Counted from the first letter of the stretch, positions 24,507-32,293 are shown. The stretch is DNA of 32,293 bases from an uncultured Merdimonas sp. (GCA_944383645.1 CALWQJ010000012.1:1-32293); one strand, 5' to 3'. Translations and numbers: made by a program. The notes: a model not told the origin generated them from the sequence alone.

Positions 24507-25055
24507 ATGTATGAGCTTGAGGTAAAGGTAAAGCAGCTTTCGGTGAGAAGGCTGCTTGCCTCTTATTGGAAGCCGGATCCGGAAGGGCAGGGCTGCCGGG
24601 GCTGTCCCCATTATGGAAACGTCTGGTCCTGCCCGCCGGGGCTTCCGGCCACGGATGAATATCTGGCGCCCTATTCCGGCTGCTTTCTCGTCGGCGCCCG
24701 GGTCATCTATTCCCCGGAGACGAGGGCGCGGGCCGTGAACCAGGAGGAGGCGGACCGGCTGCGGGAGCAGGGGTATGAGAAGGTGGCGAAAGAGCTCCTT
24801 CTGACCCTTCTGGAGCTGGAAGGCCAGGTGCCTGGCGGGCGCTGCATGGGAGCGGGCCGCTGTATCCTCTGCCGGCGCTGCGCGCGGCTGGAGGGAAAGC
24901 CCTGCCGCCACCCGGAGCTTTGCCGCTATTCCATTACCGGCTTTGGCTTTGATTTCGCGCGTATGGTGAAGGAACAGCTGGATTTCGAGCTTCTCTGGAA
25001 CCCGGGCGGCCTGCCGGAGTACGATGTGGTGGTGGCCGCGCTGTTTTACAAATAA
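24507..25055 (+). CDS. DUF2284 cysteine-rich metal-binding protein at the end of the eut operon
   Basis: The 182-residue protein carries C30-x2-C33 and C42 in GCRGCPHYGNVWSCPPG, the DUF2284 signature. A second cysteine-rich stretch (GRCMGAGRCILCRRCARLEG, then CRHPELCRYSITGFGFDF) is likely to bind an Fe-S cluster or other metal. The function of the family is unknown. It starts 17 bp after eutQ with only a weak ribosome-binding site (AGGGCAG), so it is probably the last cotranscribed gene. A link to redox or corrinoid handling in this operon would be reasonable but is only inference. Confidence 0.8.
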   Translation: MYELEVKVKQLSVRRLLASYWKPDPEGQGCRGCPHYGNVWSCPPGLPATDEYLAPYSGCFLVGARVIYSPETRARAVNQEEADRLREQGYEKVAKELLLTLLELEGQVPGGRCMGAGRCILCRRCARLEGKPCRHPELCRYSITGFGFDFARMVKEQLDFELLWNPGGLPEYDVVVAALFYK

Positions 25056-25058
25056 GAG

Positions 25059-25103
25059 CAGCGCCGGAATATGAAGGGACATTGTCCTTGCGGACCGGCG
25101 CTG
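25059..25103 (+). other. Hairpin after the last eut-side gene, no T-run
   Basis: CAGCGCCGG (25059-25067) pairs with CCGGCGCTG (25095-25103). An A-run rather than a T-run follows on the plus strand. It may stabilise or help end the eut transcript, possibly together with the larger hairpin at 25119-25162. Confidence 0.5.
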
Positions 25104-25108
25104 GACAG

Positions 25109-25162
25109 AAAAAAATAAGGAGGGCGCCGAAGCTTCTCTTCTCAGAAGCTCCGGCGCCCTCC
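25109..25162 (-). terminator. Strong intrinsic terminator for the KdpE-like regulator
   Basis: GGAGGGCGCCG (25119-25129) pairs with CGGCGCCCTCC (25152-25162). The inner arm AGCTTCT/AGAAGCT extends the stem past one A-C mismatch, around the loop CTTCTC. Read on the minus strand the stem is followed by TTATTTTTTT (25118 down to 25109), a classic U-tract. It ends the gene whose stop is at 25179. On the plus strand it could still stall the convergent eut transcript. Confidence 0.9.
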
Positions 25163-25178
25163 GCCATGGGCTGTGAAA

Positions 25179-25895
25179 TTATTCCTTTTCCCGGTGCGTC
25201 TCCTCCGCCATCCGGTATCCGATCCCCACCTCTGTAAAAATATATTTCGGATCGGCTGGATTCTGCTCCAGCTTCCTGCGTACATTTGCCATATTTACGC
25301 GCAGAATCTGGTTGTTGCGTTCAATATAGGGGCCCCAGATCTGGGTCAGGATATTGTCGTAGGTCAGCACCCGGCCGGCGTTGCGCGCCAGCAGGGAGAC
25401 GAGCCGGTATTCGATCTGAGTCAGATGAATGCTCTCCCCCTTCAGAAAGACCAGGCGTTTGTCGAAATCCACGGTCAGATCGCCGCAGACATAGGGGCGC
25501 TTGCAGAGCTCTGAGTCTGACTCCAGCCGGTTGCTGTGCCGAAGGGCTGTGCGGATGCGGGCCATCAGTTCGGCTGTGCCGAAGGGTTTTGTGATATAGT
25601 CGTCGGCTCCCGCGTCCAGAGCGTGCACCTTATCCTGCTCCCTGGTCCGGGCGGAAATCACGATGATGGGAAGGCTCGACCAGGAACGCACCTCGCGGAT
25701 GATCTCCAGGCCGTCGGCGTCCGGCAGTCCCAGATCCAGAAGCACCAGATCGCAGCCGCCGCTGTTTACGATGGACAGGCCCTCGGCTGCAGTCGCGGCG
25801 GTCGTGATTTTATAACCCTGGGGCCGCAGGGAGGTTTTTATAAAATTGCAGATATTTTCTTCGTCTTCAATGATCAGTACGGAAAGCTTGCTCAT
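25179..25895 (-). CDS. OmpR-family response regulator, KdpE-like
   Basis: The 238-residue protein has a receiver domain (1-120) with acidic residues E10-D11, phospho-acceptor D54 (LVLLDLGLPDADG) and K101 (YITKPF), and a winged-helix DNA-binding domain (about 140-230; HLTQIEYRLVSLLARNAGRV, then ILTQIWGPYIERNNQILRVN). The sequence is close to KdpE. It is transcribed away from a histidine kinase gene starting 126 bp to the right. Its own promoter is at 25920-25948 and AGGAG precedes the ATG. No kdpFABC potassium ATPase genes are in the window, so its targets are unknown. It converges on the eut operon. Confidence 0.88.
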   Translation of the reverse strand: MSKLSVLIIEDEENICNFIKTSLRPQGYKITTAATAAEGLSIVNSGGCDLVLLDLGLPDADGLEIIREVRSWSSLPIIVISARTREQDKVHALDAGADDYITKPFGTAELMARIRTALRHSNRLESDSELCKRPYVCGDLTVDFDKRLVFLKGESIHLTQIEYRLVSLLARNAGRVLTYDNILTQIWGPYIERNNQILRVNMANVRRKLEQNPADPKYIFTEVGIGYRMAEETHREKE

Positions 25896-25919
25896 AATCG
25901 TATTCTCCTATTCCTGACC

Positions 25920-25948
25920 ATCATACATCAAAATAGAGGGGAGGGCAA
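25920..25948 (-). promoter_or_regulatory. Promoter of the KdpE-like regulator
   Basis: On the minus strand, -35 TTGCCC (25948-25943), a 17-bp spacer and -10 TATGAT (25925-25920). It is back-to-back with the kinase promoter; the two -35 boxes are 11 bp apart. Confidence 0.6.
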
Positions 25949-25951
25949 GGC

Positions 25952-25965
25952 TTACTTTCTTGTAA
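25952..25965. promoter_or_regulatory. Candidate operator TTAC-N6-GTAA between divergent promoters
   Basis: The inverted repeat TTAC (25952-25955), six bases, GTAA (25962-25965) overlaps the -35 box of the kinase promoter and adjoins that of the regulator. A bound regulator could control both genes. This is a short motif and may be chance. Confidence 0.35.
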
Positions 25966-25988
25966 AACGGAGAGGGACTTTGTATAAT
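25960..25988 (+). promoter_or_regulatory. Promoter of the KdpD-like kinase
   Basis: -35 TTGTAA (25960-25965), a 17-bp spacer and the consensus -10 TATAAT (25983-25988). The predicted start is near 25995, about 27 nt before the ATG, with AGGAG at 26011-26015. Confidence 0.8.
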
Positions 25989-26021
25989 AGAGGCAGCAAA
26001 ACTACCGGATAGGAGACTGAC

Positions 26022-27065
26022 ATGAAAAAAAATTGTCTTATCACCGCTCTTACGCTGCTGCTGGCGACCCTGGTCGCGTACCTGTTTTATCTTGCCACAG
26101 ACAGCTCCAATAATATTTCCATGATTTATGTGCTGGCGGTGGCGCTCATTGCCAGATACAGCAGCGGCTACCTGCCGGGCATTCTGGCCTCTGTGTGCAG
26201 CATGTTTATCGTAAATGTAGTATTTACCTATCCCTACGGGACGCTGGATTTCACTCTGGCCGGGTATCCTCTGACCTTTCTGGGCTTTTTAAGCGTCTCT
26301 GTTATCACCAGCACCACCACGACGCACCTGAAAAGCCAGGCCAGGCAGCTTCAGGAGCAGGAGCGCCTTCTTCTCGAAGCGGATAAGGAGAAGATGAGGG
26401 CCAATCTGCTGCGGGCTATTTCCCACGATCTGCGCACTCCGCTGACGGCCATTATCGGTTCCAGCTCCGCGTATCTGGAAAACAGAGCCGCACTTTCTGA
26501 GGAAGAGCAGGAAGCGCTGGTAGGCGGCATTCGTGAGGACGCGGACTGGCTTCTCCATATGGTGGAAAATCTCCTCACCGTGACCCGCATCGACGCGGAT
26601 ACGGCAAGCGTCAGCAAGACGGAGGAGCCGGTAGAGGAGGTCGTGGCAGAGGCTGTGGCGAGGCTGAAAAAGAGGCTGCCCGGCGTCTCGGTAAAGGTAG
26701 AGGTACCGGATGATTTTTACATGATTCCCATGGACGCTACGCTGATCGAACAGGTTATCATCAATCTTCTGGAAAATGCGGCCCGCCATTCAGGCTCGTC
26801 AGAGCCTGTGGAATTAAAGGTCTGGCCGGATGGACATTATATGCGGTTTGACGTCGTTGATTATGGAAAAGGGATTGAACCGGAACGGCTCGCTTCGATC
26901 TTCGACGGGGAAGCGGCCTACAGCAGAGCCGGAAGCAGCGAAGCCTTCAAGGGCATGGGAATCGGCCTGTCCATCTGCAAGACTATCATTTCCGCCCATA
27001 AGGGGACGATTACCGCGGAAAACCACGGCCGCGGTGCAAAGTTTTCGTTTACGCTGCCGATGTAA
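26022..27065 (+). CDS. Short KdpD-like sensor histidine kinase (DUF4118 + kinase core)
   Basis: The 347-residue protein has four membrane helices (about 5-25, 34-48, 52-70, 82-98) of the DUF4118 type, a coiled linker (103-130), the H-box with H135 (AISHDLRTPLTAII), the N-box (INLLENAARHS) and glycine boxes (DYGKGIEPER and GMGIGLSICK). It lacks the large N-terminal KdpD and universal-stress domains of full KdpD proteins. The sensor part therefore seems reduced to the membrane region. It is divergent from the KdpE-like regulator, its likely partner. The HD-domain gene follows after 27 bp and may be cotranscribed. Confidence 0.88.
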   Translation: MKKNCLITALTLLLATLVAYLFYLATDSSNNISMIYVLAVALIARYSSGYLPGILASVCSMFIVNVVFTYPYGTLDFTLAGYPLTFLGFLSVSVITSTTTTHLKSQARQLQEQERLLLEADKEKMRANLLRAISHDLRTPLTAIIGSSSAYLENRAALSEEEQEALVGGIREDADWLLHMVENLLTVTRIDADTASVSKTEEPVEEVVAEAVARLKKRLPGVSVKVEVPDDFYMIPMDATLIEQVIINLLENAARHSGSSEPVELKVWPDGHYMRFDVVDYGKGIEPERLASIFDGEAAYSRAGSSEAFKGMGIGLSICKTIISAHKGTITAENHGRGAKFSFTLPM

Positions 27066-27092
27066 ATAAAATTTCATGAGGAGGTATTTAGA

Positions 27093-27617
27093 ATGGAACA
27101 GATTGAAGAGATGAGGGAGGACAGGCAGACAAGACTTCTGGAGGCAATGATGGAATTCGATCAGGGGACGCCGGAGAGGATCCAGCATTTTCTGAAGGTA
27201 TGGGGATTTGCCAGACTGATAGGGAAAATGGAAGGCTTGGACGCCGCTGCGCAGGAAATCCTGGAGACGGCATCCATTGTTCATGACATTGGAATCCGGG
27301 TCTGCATGGAAAAATACGGGCACTGCAGAGGAAAAGAACAGGAAAAAGAAGGTCCGCCGCTTGCGGAAAAGCTTCTTGGGCAGCTGAACTATGAGAACAC
27401 GGTGATTGACCGGGTATCCTGGCTGGTCGGCCATCACCATACCTATTCCCATGTAGAAGGGATGGATCATCAGATCCTTCTGGAAGCAGATTATCTGGTA
27501 AATTCCTATGAAAACCAGGAGCGCCCGGAGGATATACAGGTTTTCTGCCGCCGTGTCTTTCGGACGCCCTCCGGTATCCGGCTTCTGAGTCTTCAGAGCG
27601 GCCAGAAACTGGACTGA
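27093..27617 (+). CDS. HD-domain phosphohydrolase family protein
   Basis: The 174-residue protein has the metal-binding pattern of HD hydrolases: H32 (RIQHFLKVWGFA), H64-D65 (ASIVHDIGIRV), the HHH stretch in VGHHHTYSHVEGMD and a late aspartate in LLEADYLVNSYEN. Relatives cleave nucleotides or phosphoesters, but the substrate is not evident. AGGAGG lies 8 nt before the ATG. It starts 27 bp after the KdpD-like kinase, so the two may be cotranscribed. It converges with the histidine kinase ending at 27671. Confidence 0.8.
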   Translation: MEQIEEMREDRQTRLLEAMMEFDQGTPERIQHFLKVWGFARLIGKMEGLDAAAQEILETASIVHDIGIRVCMEKYGHCRGKEQEKEGPPLAEKLLGQLNYENTVIDRVSWLVGHHHTYSHVEGMDHQILLEADYLVNSYENQERPEDIQVFCRRVFRTPSGIRLLSLQSGQKLD

Positions 27618-27640
27618 GGAGAGCGGCCATGGGCGATTTC

Positions 27641-27679
27641 GAGGAATAAGGTACCTTTCAGCGACCGCGTCTATTCCTC
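27641..27679. other. Inverted repeat at a convergent gene junction
   Basis: GAGGAATA (27641-27648) pairs with TATTCCTC (27672-27679), overlapping the end of the kinase gene at 27671. There is no T-run on either side, so terminator activity is uncertain. Confidence 0.35.
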
Positions 27680-29095
27680 ATGCACATGGGGCAGGGTAAA
27701 GATAAACTCTGTCCCTACGCCCTCGGTGGAGATGGCGTTGATATGCTCCCCGTGGGAGGTGATGATTTCTTTTACGATAGAGAGTCCCAGGCCGGTCCCC
27801 TTTTTGTCCTTTCCCCGGGAGGCGTCGGTCTTGTAGAAGCGTTCCCAGATTTTTTTCATGCTGTCCCTGGGGATGCCTACGCCCTGATCCTTGACGGAGA
27901 TGAAGACCTTCTCGTGCCGCAGGGTCGTCTCGATGGTGATCTGGGAATCGTTGGGGCTGAACTTGATGGCGTTGTCCAGAAGGTTGTACAGGACCTGCTG
28001 GATTTTTCCCATATCCGCGGAGACGAACTGCTCCTTCGCGTCGAAGAGGAGTTCGATGGAGATATGGCGGTCCCGGCACTGGCCCTCGAAGGAGGAGACG
28101 GTGTTTTTGATGACCGTATTGATGTCGAAATCGGTGATGTCCAGGCGGTTCTTCTTGGTGTCAAAGGAATTTAAGGTCAGAAGGCCGCTGGTGAGTTTGT
28201 TCAGCCGCTCCGTCTCCATCAGCACGATATTCAGGTATTTTTCCTGCATTTCCGGCGGGATGGTCCCGTCCAGCATGGCTTCCACGTAGCCCTTGATGGA
28301 GGTCAGGGGCGAGCGGAAATCGTGGGAGATGTTCGCCACGAATTTTTTCTGGTACTCGTCCGTCTCGTCCAGCTCGTGGGCCATGTAGTTCAGGGTGGCG
28401 GCCAGCTGGCCGATCTCGTCCTCCCCGTAGATCTCCGGCTGGTATTTGAAATTGCCCTGAGCGTACTGGCGGGCGGCCTCCGTGATTTTCTTTAAAGGCC
28501 GGTAGACTGTGAAGGTGAAGGCCACCAGGATCATCAGGGACAGGGTGAAAATCAAAATCAGGGTCAGGTAGGTCGCGTTCAGAAGCCCGTCCCGCTCCGC
28601 GTTCAGGATGGACATGGGAAGGTGGATCAGCACGTAGCCCCTGGGACGGAAATTGTAGGTGATGGGAGCGGCCACGGTGAGGGTCTCCTCCCGGAACAGG
28701 CCGTAGAAATCGCTGATCATATAGTAGCTGCTGCCCATATCCGTCGGGTCAAATTCCTCGATGACCGTGTTGGATTCCTCCGAATAGCTCCCCTCGGAAT
28801 TGACCAGCAGGGTCCCGTCCGCGTTCAGCAGCCAGATGGAAGCGTTCAGGTAGGTGTCCAGAGCCTGAAAATGGGAATAGACAGTCGCAAGCGACGGGGC
28901 GTCGGGACTGTCTGAGTAGTAGCTCCGCACAAAATTGGCGGAAATATAATTGGCCTCCCGGTACAGGCTTTCGGCTCTCTGCTCCGTCAGATAGCGCAGC
29001 GTCATCCGGGAGCTGAAGGTGGCGACCACCAGAAAGCCCAAAAGACCGAAGACCAGGTAGGCCAGGATAAATTTCAGATAAAGGGAATGTCTCAT
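27671..29095 (-). CDS. Membrane sensor histidine kinase with HAMP domain
   Basis: The 474-residue protein has one membrane helix (about 9-28), an extracytoplasmic sensor region (about 30-170), a second helix (about 173-196), HAMP (about 197-247), H258 in the H-box (VANISHDFRSPLTSI), the N-box (YNLLDNAIKFS) and glycine boxes (DQGVGIPRDS and KGTGLGLSIVKEI). The layout is that of PhoR/ResE-like kinases. The gene lies 6 bp downstream of its response regulator, so the two form a two-component pair. The signal it senses cannot be read from the sequence. Confidence 0.92.
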   Translation of the reverse strand: MRHSLYLKFILAYLVFGLLGFLVVATFSSRMTLRYLTEQRAESLYREANYISANFVRSYYSDSPDAPSLATVYSHFQALDTYLNASIWLLNADGTLLVNSEGSYSEESNTVIEEFDPTDMGSSYYMISDFYGLFREETLTVAAPITYNFRPRGYVLIHLPMSILNAERDGLLNATYLTLILIFTLSLMILVAFTFTVYRPLKKITEAARQYAQGNFKYQPEIYGEDEIGQLAATLNYMAHELDETDEYQKKFVANISHDFRSPLTSIKGYVEAMLDGTIPPEMQEKYLNIVLMETERLNKLTSGLLTLNSFDTKKNRLDITDFDINTVIKNTVSSFEGQCRDRHISIELLFDAKEQFVSADMGKIQQVLYNLLDNAIKFSPNDSQITIETTLRHEKVFISVKDQGVGIPRDSMKKIWERFYKTDASRGKDKKGTGLGLSIVKEIITSHGEHINAISTEGVGTEFIFTLPHVHEE

Positions 29096-29101
29096 GGTTT
29101 C

Positions 29102-29803
29102 CTATCCTTTGACCTCGAATTTGTAGCCGATGCCCCAGACCGTGGACAGGCTCCAGGAGGGGTGGTCCTTGATCTTCTCGCGCAGACGCTTGATATGTAC
29201 GTCTACCGTGCGGGTGTCGCCGATGTACTCATAGCCCCAGATATGGTCGAGGAGCTGTTCTCTTGTAAACACCTGGTTGGGAGAAGAGGCCAGGAAATAC
29301 AGAAGCTCCAGCTCCTTGGGCGGCATGTCCACGGGGTGCCCCTGGTACAGCACGGAGTAGTTGGTCTGGTTGATGACAAGATCCGGGTATTCCACGATCT
29401 TGGCGGAGGATTTCGGCTCCTCCTGTCTGGCGGGCTGATAGCGCCGCAGCACAGCCTTCACCCGGGCCACCAGCTCCTTGGAGTCAAAGGGCTTGATGAT
29501 ATAGTCGTCGGCGCCCAGCTCCAGCCCCAGCACCTTGTCGAACACCTCGCCCTTGGCGGAGAGCATGATGATGGGCGTGGAGGCCTTGGAACGGATCTCC
29601 CGGCACACCTGGTAGCCGTCGATGCCCGGAAGCATCAGATCCAGCAGAATCAGGTTGGGCTGGAAGGTTTTGAAGACGGAGAGAGCCTCCTCCCCGTCGT
29701 TTACAATCATGGTTTCATAGCATTCCTTTGTCAGGTACAGAGAAATCAGCTCTGCGATATTCGCGTCGTCGTCGACGATCAGGATTTTCTGTTTTGCTGC
29801 CAT
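29102..29803 (-). CDS. OmpR-family response regulator paired with the HAMP kinase
   Basis: The 233-residue protein has a receiver domain with D11-D12, phospho-acceptor D55 (LILLDLMLPGIDG) and K104 (YIIKPF), and a C-terminal winged helix (PPKELELLYFLASSPNQVFT, then YEYIGDTRTVDVHIKRLREK). It is encoded 36 bp after mutS2 and 6 bp before its kinase, all on the minus strand. CAGGAG precedes the ATG. No separate strong promoter is seen in the short gap, so cotranscription with mutS2 is likely. Confidence 0.92.
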   Translation of the reverse strand: MAAKQKILIVDDDANIAELISLYLTKECYETMIVNDGEEALSVFKTFQPNLILLDLMLPGIDGYQVCREIRSKASTPIIMLSAKGEVFDKVLGLELGADDYIIKPFDSKELVARVKAVLRRYQPARQEEPKSSAKIVEYPDLVINQTNYSVLYQGHPVDMPPKELELLYFLASSPNQVFTREQLLDHIWGYEYIGDTRTVDVHIKRLREKIKDHPSWSLSTVWGIGYKFEVKG

Positions 29804-29839
29804 ATCGATTCACTCCTGTCTGCTTTCATCCCGCCCGCG

Positions 29840-32224
29840 TCAGTCCTGCTTCAGGGAGGCGATGGTGACTCCGGCGTCCCCTTCGCCAAATTCTCCCAGG
29901 CGGTAGGATTTCACGTATTTGTTCCTTTTGAGCATGCCCTGGACGGCTTTCCGCAGGGCCCCGGTTCCCTTGCCGTGTACGATGCGCACGGAGGGGAGGT
30001 GGGCCAGGTAGGCGTCGTCCAGATATTTGTCCAGATGGGCCAGGGCTTCGTCCACCGTCATGCCGATGAGATTGATCTCTGTGCTGACGCTGGCGGATTT
30101 GCCCATTTTGATTTTGCCCGCGCTGGTTTTCTGGAACTGCTTCGAGGTGATGACGGCCTCCTCCACAAGCTCCAGATCCGACAGCTTCACCTGGGAGCGT
30201 AAGATGCCCATCTGCACGAAGAGGTTTCCGCGGGCGTCGGGCAGGGAGCTTACGGTTCCCTCCAGATTCAGGCTTAAGACCCGCACGGTGTCGCCAAGGT
30301 GCAGATCCGAGGGCTTCAGCGCCTTCTTTGGCTTCCTGTCCTTCGGTTCGGCCAGCGGTTTCTCGGTTTTTCGGATGCGCTCCCGCAGGCGGGCGCGCTC
30401 CGCCTCCATCTCGCTGGCGGAGATGCCGGCCTTTCCGAATTTGTGGAAATCCTTCATGGTCTGGTCGGCGTAGTCCTTGGCTTCCTGGAGGATTTTGCGG
30501 GCCTGCTCGTTGGCGTCGCGCAAGATCCGTTCTTTCTGCGCCTCCAGCTTTTCCTGCCTGCGCTCCAGAGCCTCCCGGAGGGAACGGATCTCCTCCTTGT
30601 GCTCCCGGATCTCCTCCTGTTCCTGTTCGATGGTGCGGCGGCTGGTCTCCAGATCCGCCAGCAGATCCTCGAAGCTTTCGCTCTGTTCGCTCAGGTGGCC
30701 GCGGGCGTCCTCGATGAGGAAGCCGGGAAGGCCCAGCTTCGCGGAGATGGCGAAGGCGTTGCTCTTGCCGGGGATGCCGATGAGCAGCCGGTAGGTGGGG
30801 CTTAGGGTCTCCACGTCGAATTCGCAGCAGGCGTTCTCCACGCCGGCGGTGGAAAGGGCGAAGACCTTCAGCTCGCTGTAGTGGGTGGTCGCCATGGTCC
30901 GGATCCCCATCTTGTGCAGATGGGAGAGGATGGCGATGGCCAGGGCCGCGCCCTCCGTCGGGTCGGTTCCCGCGCAGAGCTCGTCGAAGAGCACCAGGGA
31001 ATTCAGGGAAGCCTCCTTCAGGATGCGGATGATATTCGTCATATGCGAAGAAAAGGTACTTAAGGACTGCTCGATGCTCTGCTCGTCCCCGATGTCCGCG
31101 TAGACCTCGTCGAAGACGGCCAGCCGGGAATTCTGGGCGGCCGGGATGTGGAGTCCCGCCTGACCCATCAGGGTCAGAAGTCCCGTGGTCTTTAAGGAAA
31201 CCGTCTTTCCTCCGGTGTTGGGGCCGGTCACAATCAGCAGATCGTACTCTTCCCCGAGACGGATGGTCACAGGGACGACCTTCGCCGGATCCAGCAGAGG
31301 GTGGCGTCCTTCCTTGATCAGAATCTGCCGCTTTTCATCGAATTCCGGGCAGGTGGCCTTCATCTCCTTCGCAAGGCCTGCTTTGGCGAAAATGAAATCC
31401 AGCGTGGTCAGAAGCTCGTAGTCCTGGGCCAGGGCCTCCGTGCAGGAAGCCGCCTCGCCGCTCAAGGTCTCCAGAACGTGCTCGATTTCCTCCTGTTCCT
31501 TTAAATAAAGCTCCTTTAAGTCGTTGTTCAGGCGCACCACGGCCATGGGCTCCACAAAAAGCGTAGAGCCGGTGGAGGACTGATCGTGGATCATGCCCGG
31601 CACCTGGCTGCGGTATTCCGCCTTGACCGGGATGCAGTAGCGTCCGTTTCTCTGGGTGATGACGGCGTCCTGCAGGTACGCTCTGGCAGAGCCGTTCACC
31701 ATGCCGGAAAGGGTGGAATGGATCCGGTCGTTGGCCGAGCGGATGGAACGGCGCACGCTGCGGAGGGCAGGGCTTGCGTCGTCGCTTATCTCTTCCTCGG
31801 AAAGAATGCAGCGGCGGATCTCCTGGGAGAGGGGAGCGCAGGGCTCCAGGGCGGAAAAGAGGGGATCCAGGGAATCCGGCTCTGCCTCCCGTCCGTCGTT
31901 CTGCCGCGCGTACTGCTTCGCCTTCCCGGCCGTCTCCAGGAGAGTACAGATGTCGAGAAGCTCCGGGATATTTAAGGAGCTTCCGATCTCCAGGCGCTTC
32001 AGGGAAGCGCGCACGTCCTTCGTGCCGGCCAGATAGAGGCCGCCTCTTCGGTATACGCGGCTTAGAGCGTCCGCAGTCTCCTCCTGGGCCGCGCGGATCC
32101 TGCCGATATCCCGCATGGGCTCCAGGGCCAGGCAGAGGGCCTTTCCTCCGGCGCTGGCGGCGTGCTGCGCCAGTTTTTCCGTAATTTTATAAAATTCAAG
32201 TGTCTGATATGCTTTTCTGTTCAT
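29840..32224 (-). CDS. mutS2: MutS2, DNA-mismatch-repair-like ATPase with Smr nuclease-type domain
   Basis: The 794-residue protein has a core/lever region (1-300), Walker A GPNTGGKT (334-341), Walker B VLFDELCAGTDP (411-422) and a long charged coiled coil (about 510-620). A KOW-like beta segment follows (about 640-700), then a C-terminal Smr domain with IVHGKGTGALRKAVQGML. The Smr leader reads INLIGMTVDEAL rather than LDLRG, which I recall as common in clostridial MutS2, so nuclease activity may be altered. MutS2 acts on branched DNA and on collided ribosomes. The start MNRKAYQTLEF matches the usual family N-terminus, though no ribosome-binding site precedes it. Confidence 0.95.
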   Translation of the reverse strand: MNRKAYQTLEFYKITEKLAQHAASAGGKALCLALEPMRDIGRIRAAQEETADALSRVYRRGGLYLAGTKDVRASLKRLEIGSSLNIPELLDICTLLETAGKAKQYARQNDGREAEPDSLDPLFSALEPCAPLSQEIRRCILSEEEISDDASPALRSVRRSIRSANDRIHSTLSGMVNGSARAYLQDAVITQRNGRYCIPVKAEYRSQVPGMIHDQSSTGSTLFVEPMAVVRLNNDLKELYLKEQEEIEHVLETLSGEAASCTEALAQDYELLTTLDFIFAKAGLAKEMKATCPEFDEKRQILIKEGRHPLLDPAKVVPVTIRLGEEYDLLIVTGPNTGGKTVSLKTTGLLTLMGQAGLHIPAAQNSRLAVFDEVYADIGDEQSIEQSLSTFSSHMTNIIRILKEASLNSLVLFDELCAGTDPTEGAALAIAILSHLHKMGIRTMATTHYSELKVFALSTAGVENACCEFDVETLSPTYRLLIGIPGKSNAFAISAKLGLPGFLIEDARGHLSEQSESFEDLLADLETSRRTIEQEQEEIREHKEEIRSLREALERRQEKLEAQKERILRDANEQARKILQEAKDYADQTMKDFHKFGKAGISASEMEAERARLRERIRKTEKPLAEPKDRKPKKALKPSDLHLGDTVRVLSLNLEGTVSSLPDARGNLFVQMGILRSQVKLSDLELVEEAVITSKQFQKTSAGKIKMGKSASVSTEINLIGMTVDEALAHLDKYLDDAYLAHLPSVRIVHGKGTGALRKAVQGMLKRNKYVKSYRLGEFGEGDAGVTIASLKQD

Positions 32225-32233
32225 AGTAGTTCA

Positions 32234-32262
32234 AGTATACTCTAATTTGCCGCGAAACTCAA
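32234..32262 (-). promoter_or_regulatory. mutS2 promoter giving an almost leaderless mRNA
   Basis: On the minus strand, -35 TTGAGT (32262-32257), a 17-bp spacer and -10 TATACT (32239-32234). The predicted transcription start is near 32227, only about 3 nt before the ATG at 32224. To the right of the promoter no gene is seen before the window ends. Confidence 0.7.
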
Positions 32263-32293
32263 GGCATGAATTGCTGTCTTCCACAGGCAGGAA

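Noticed and set aside
29087..30202. 371-codon plus-strand frame across the response regulator and mutS2 end
   Set aside because: It lies opposite two well-recognised genes and its translation resembles no protein family.

Overview
The window looks like a chromosomal stretch of a moderately GC-rich Firmicute, most likely a gut-type Lachnospiraceae/Clostridiales relative. The reasons are strong AGGAGG ribosome-binding sites with frequent TTG/GTG starts, a Gram-positive sortase-type surface protein, MutS2, PduL-type phosphotransacylase and the gene content of a clostridial ethanolamine microcompartment locus. Genus cannot be fixed from the sequence alone.

Left flank (1-7562): a decayed AAA/DUF4143 ATPase cut by the window edge, a strong hairpin terminator, a YibE/F-type membrane protein, and a 1735-residue secreted, probably cell-wall-attached protein with a PHP metallohydrolase domain. 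The last carries two tandem copies of a 150-residue unit whose DNA is identical over 408 bp.

Centre (7894-25055): about 20 same-strand, tightly packed genes form one ethanolamine-utilisation (eut) bacterial microcompartment operon behind a good sigma-A promoter (7793-7821). The order is a permuted-BMC-like protein, eutG, eutS, eutP, eutA, eutB, eutC, eutL, a EutK-like BMC protein with a SAP/Rho-N-like tail, eutE, two near-identical eutM copies, eutT, pduL, eutJ, an unnamed flavoprotein-like protein, eutN, pduS-like, pduT-like, eutH, eutQ and a DUF2284 protein. EutH imports ethanolamine and EutBC (reactivated by EutA, cofactor supplied by EutT) makes acetaldehyde and ammonia. EutE converts acetaldehyde to acetyl-CoA and EutG to ethanol. 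PduL makes acetyl-phosphate and EutQ may make acetate and ATP. The shell is EutM x2, EutK-like, EutS, the second permuted protein, EutL, PduT-like and EutN. The PduS/PduT pair adds an Fe-S/flavin electron route across the shell. The usual Gram-positive EutVW regulators are not in the locus.

Right flank (25109-32293): a divergent KdpE-like regulator and a short KdpD-like kinase with back-to-back promoters but no kdpABC, an HD-domain hydrolase, and, on the minus strand, mutS2 followed by an OmpR-type regulator and its HAMP histidine kinase. The mutS2 promoter lies so close to the start codon that the mRNA is probably nearly leaderless. I found no tRNA, rRNA, CRISPR, insertion sequence or riboswitch.
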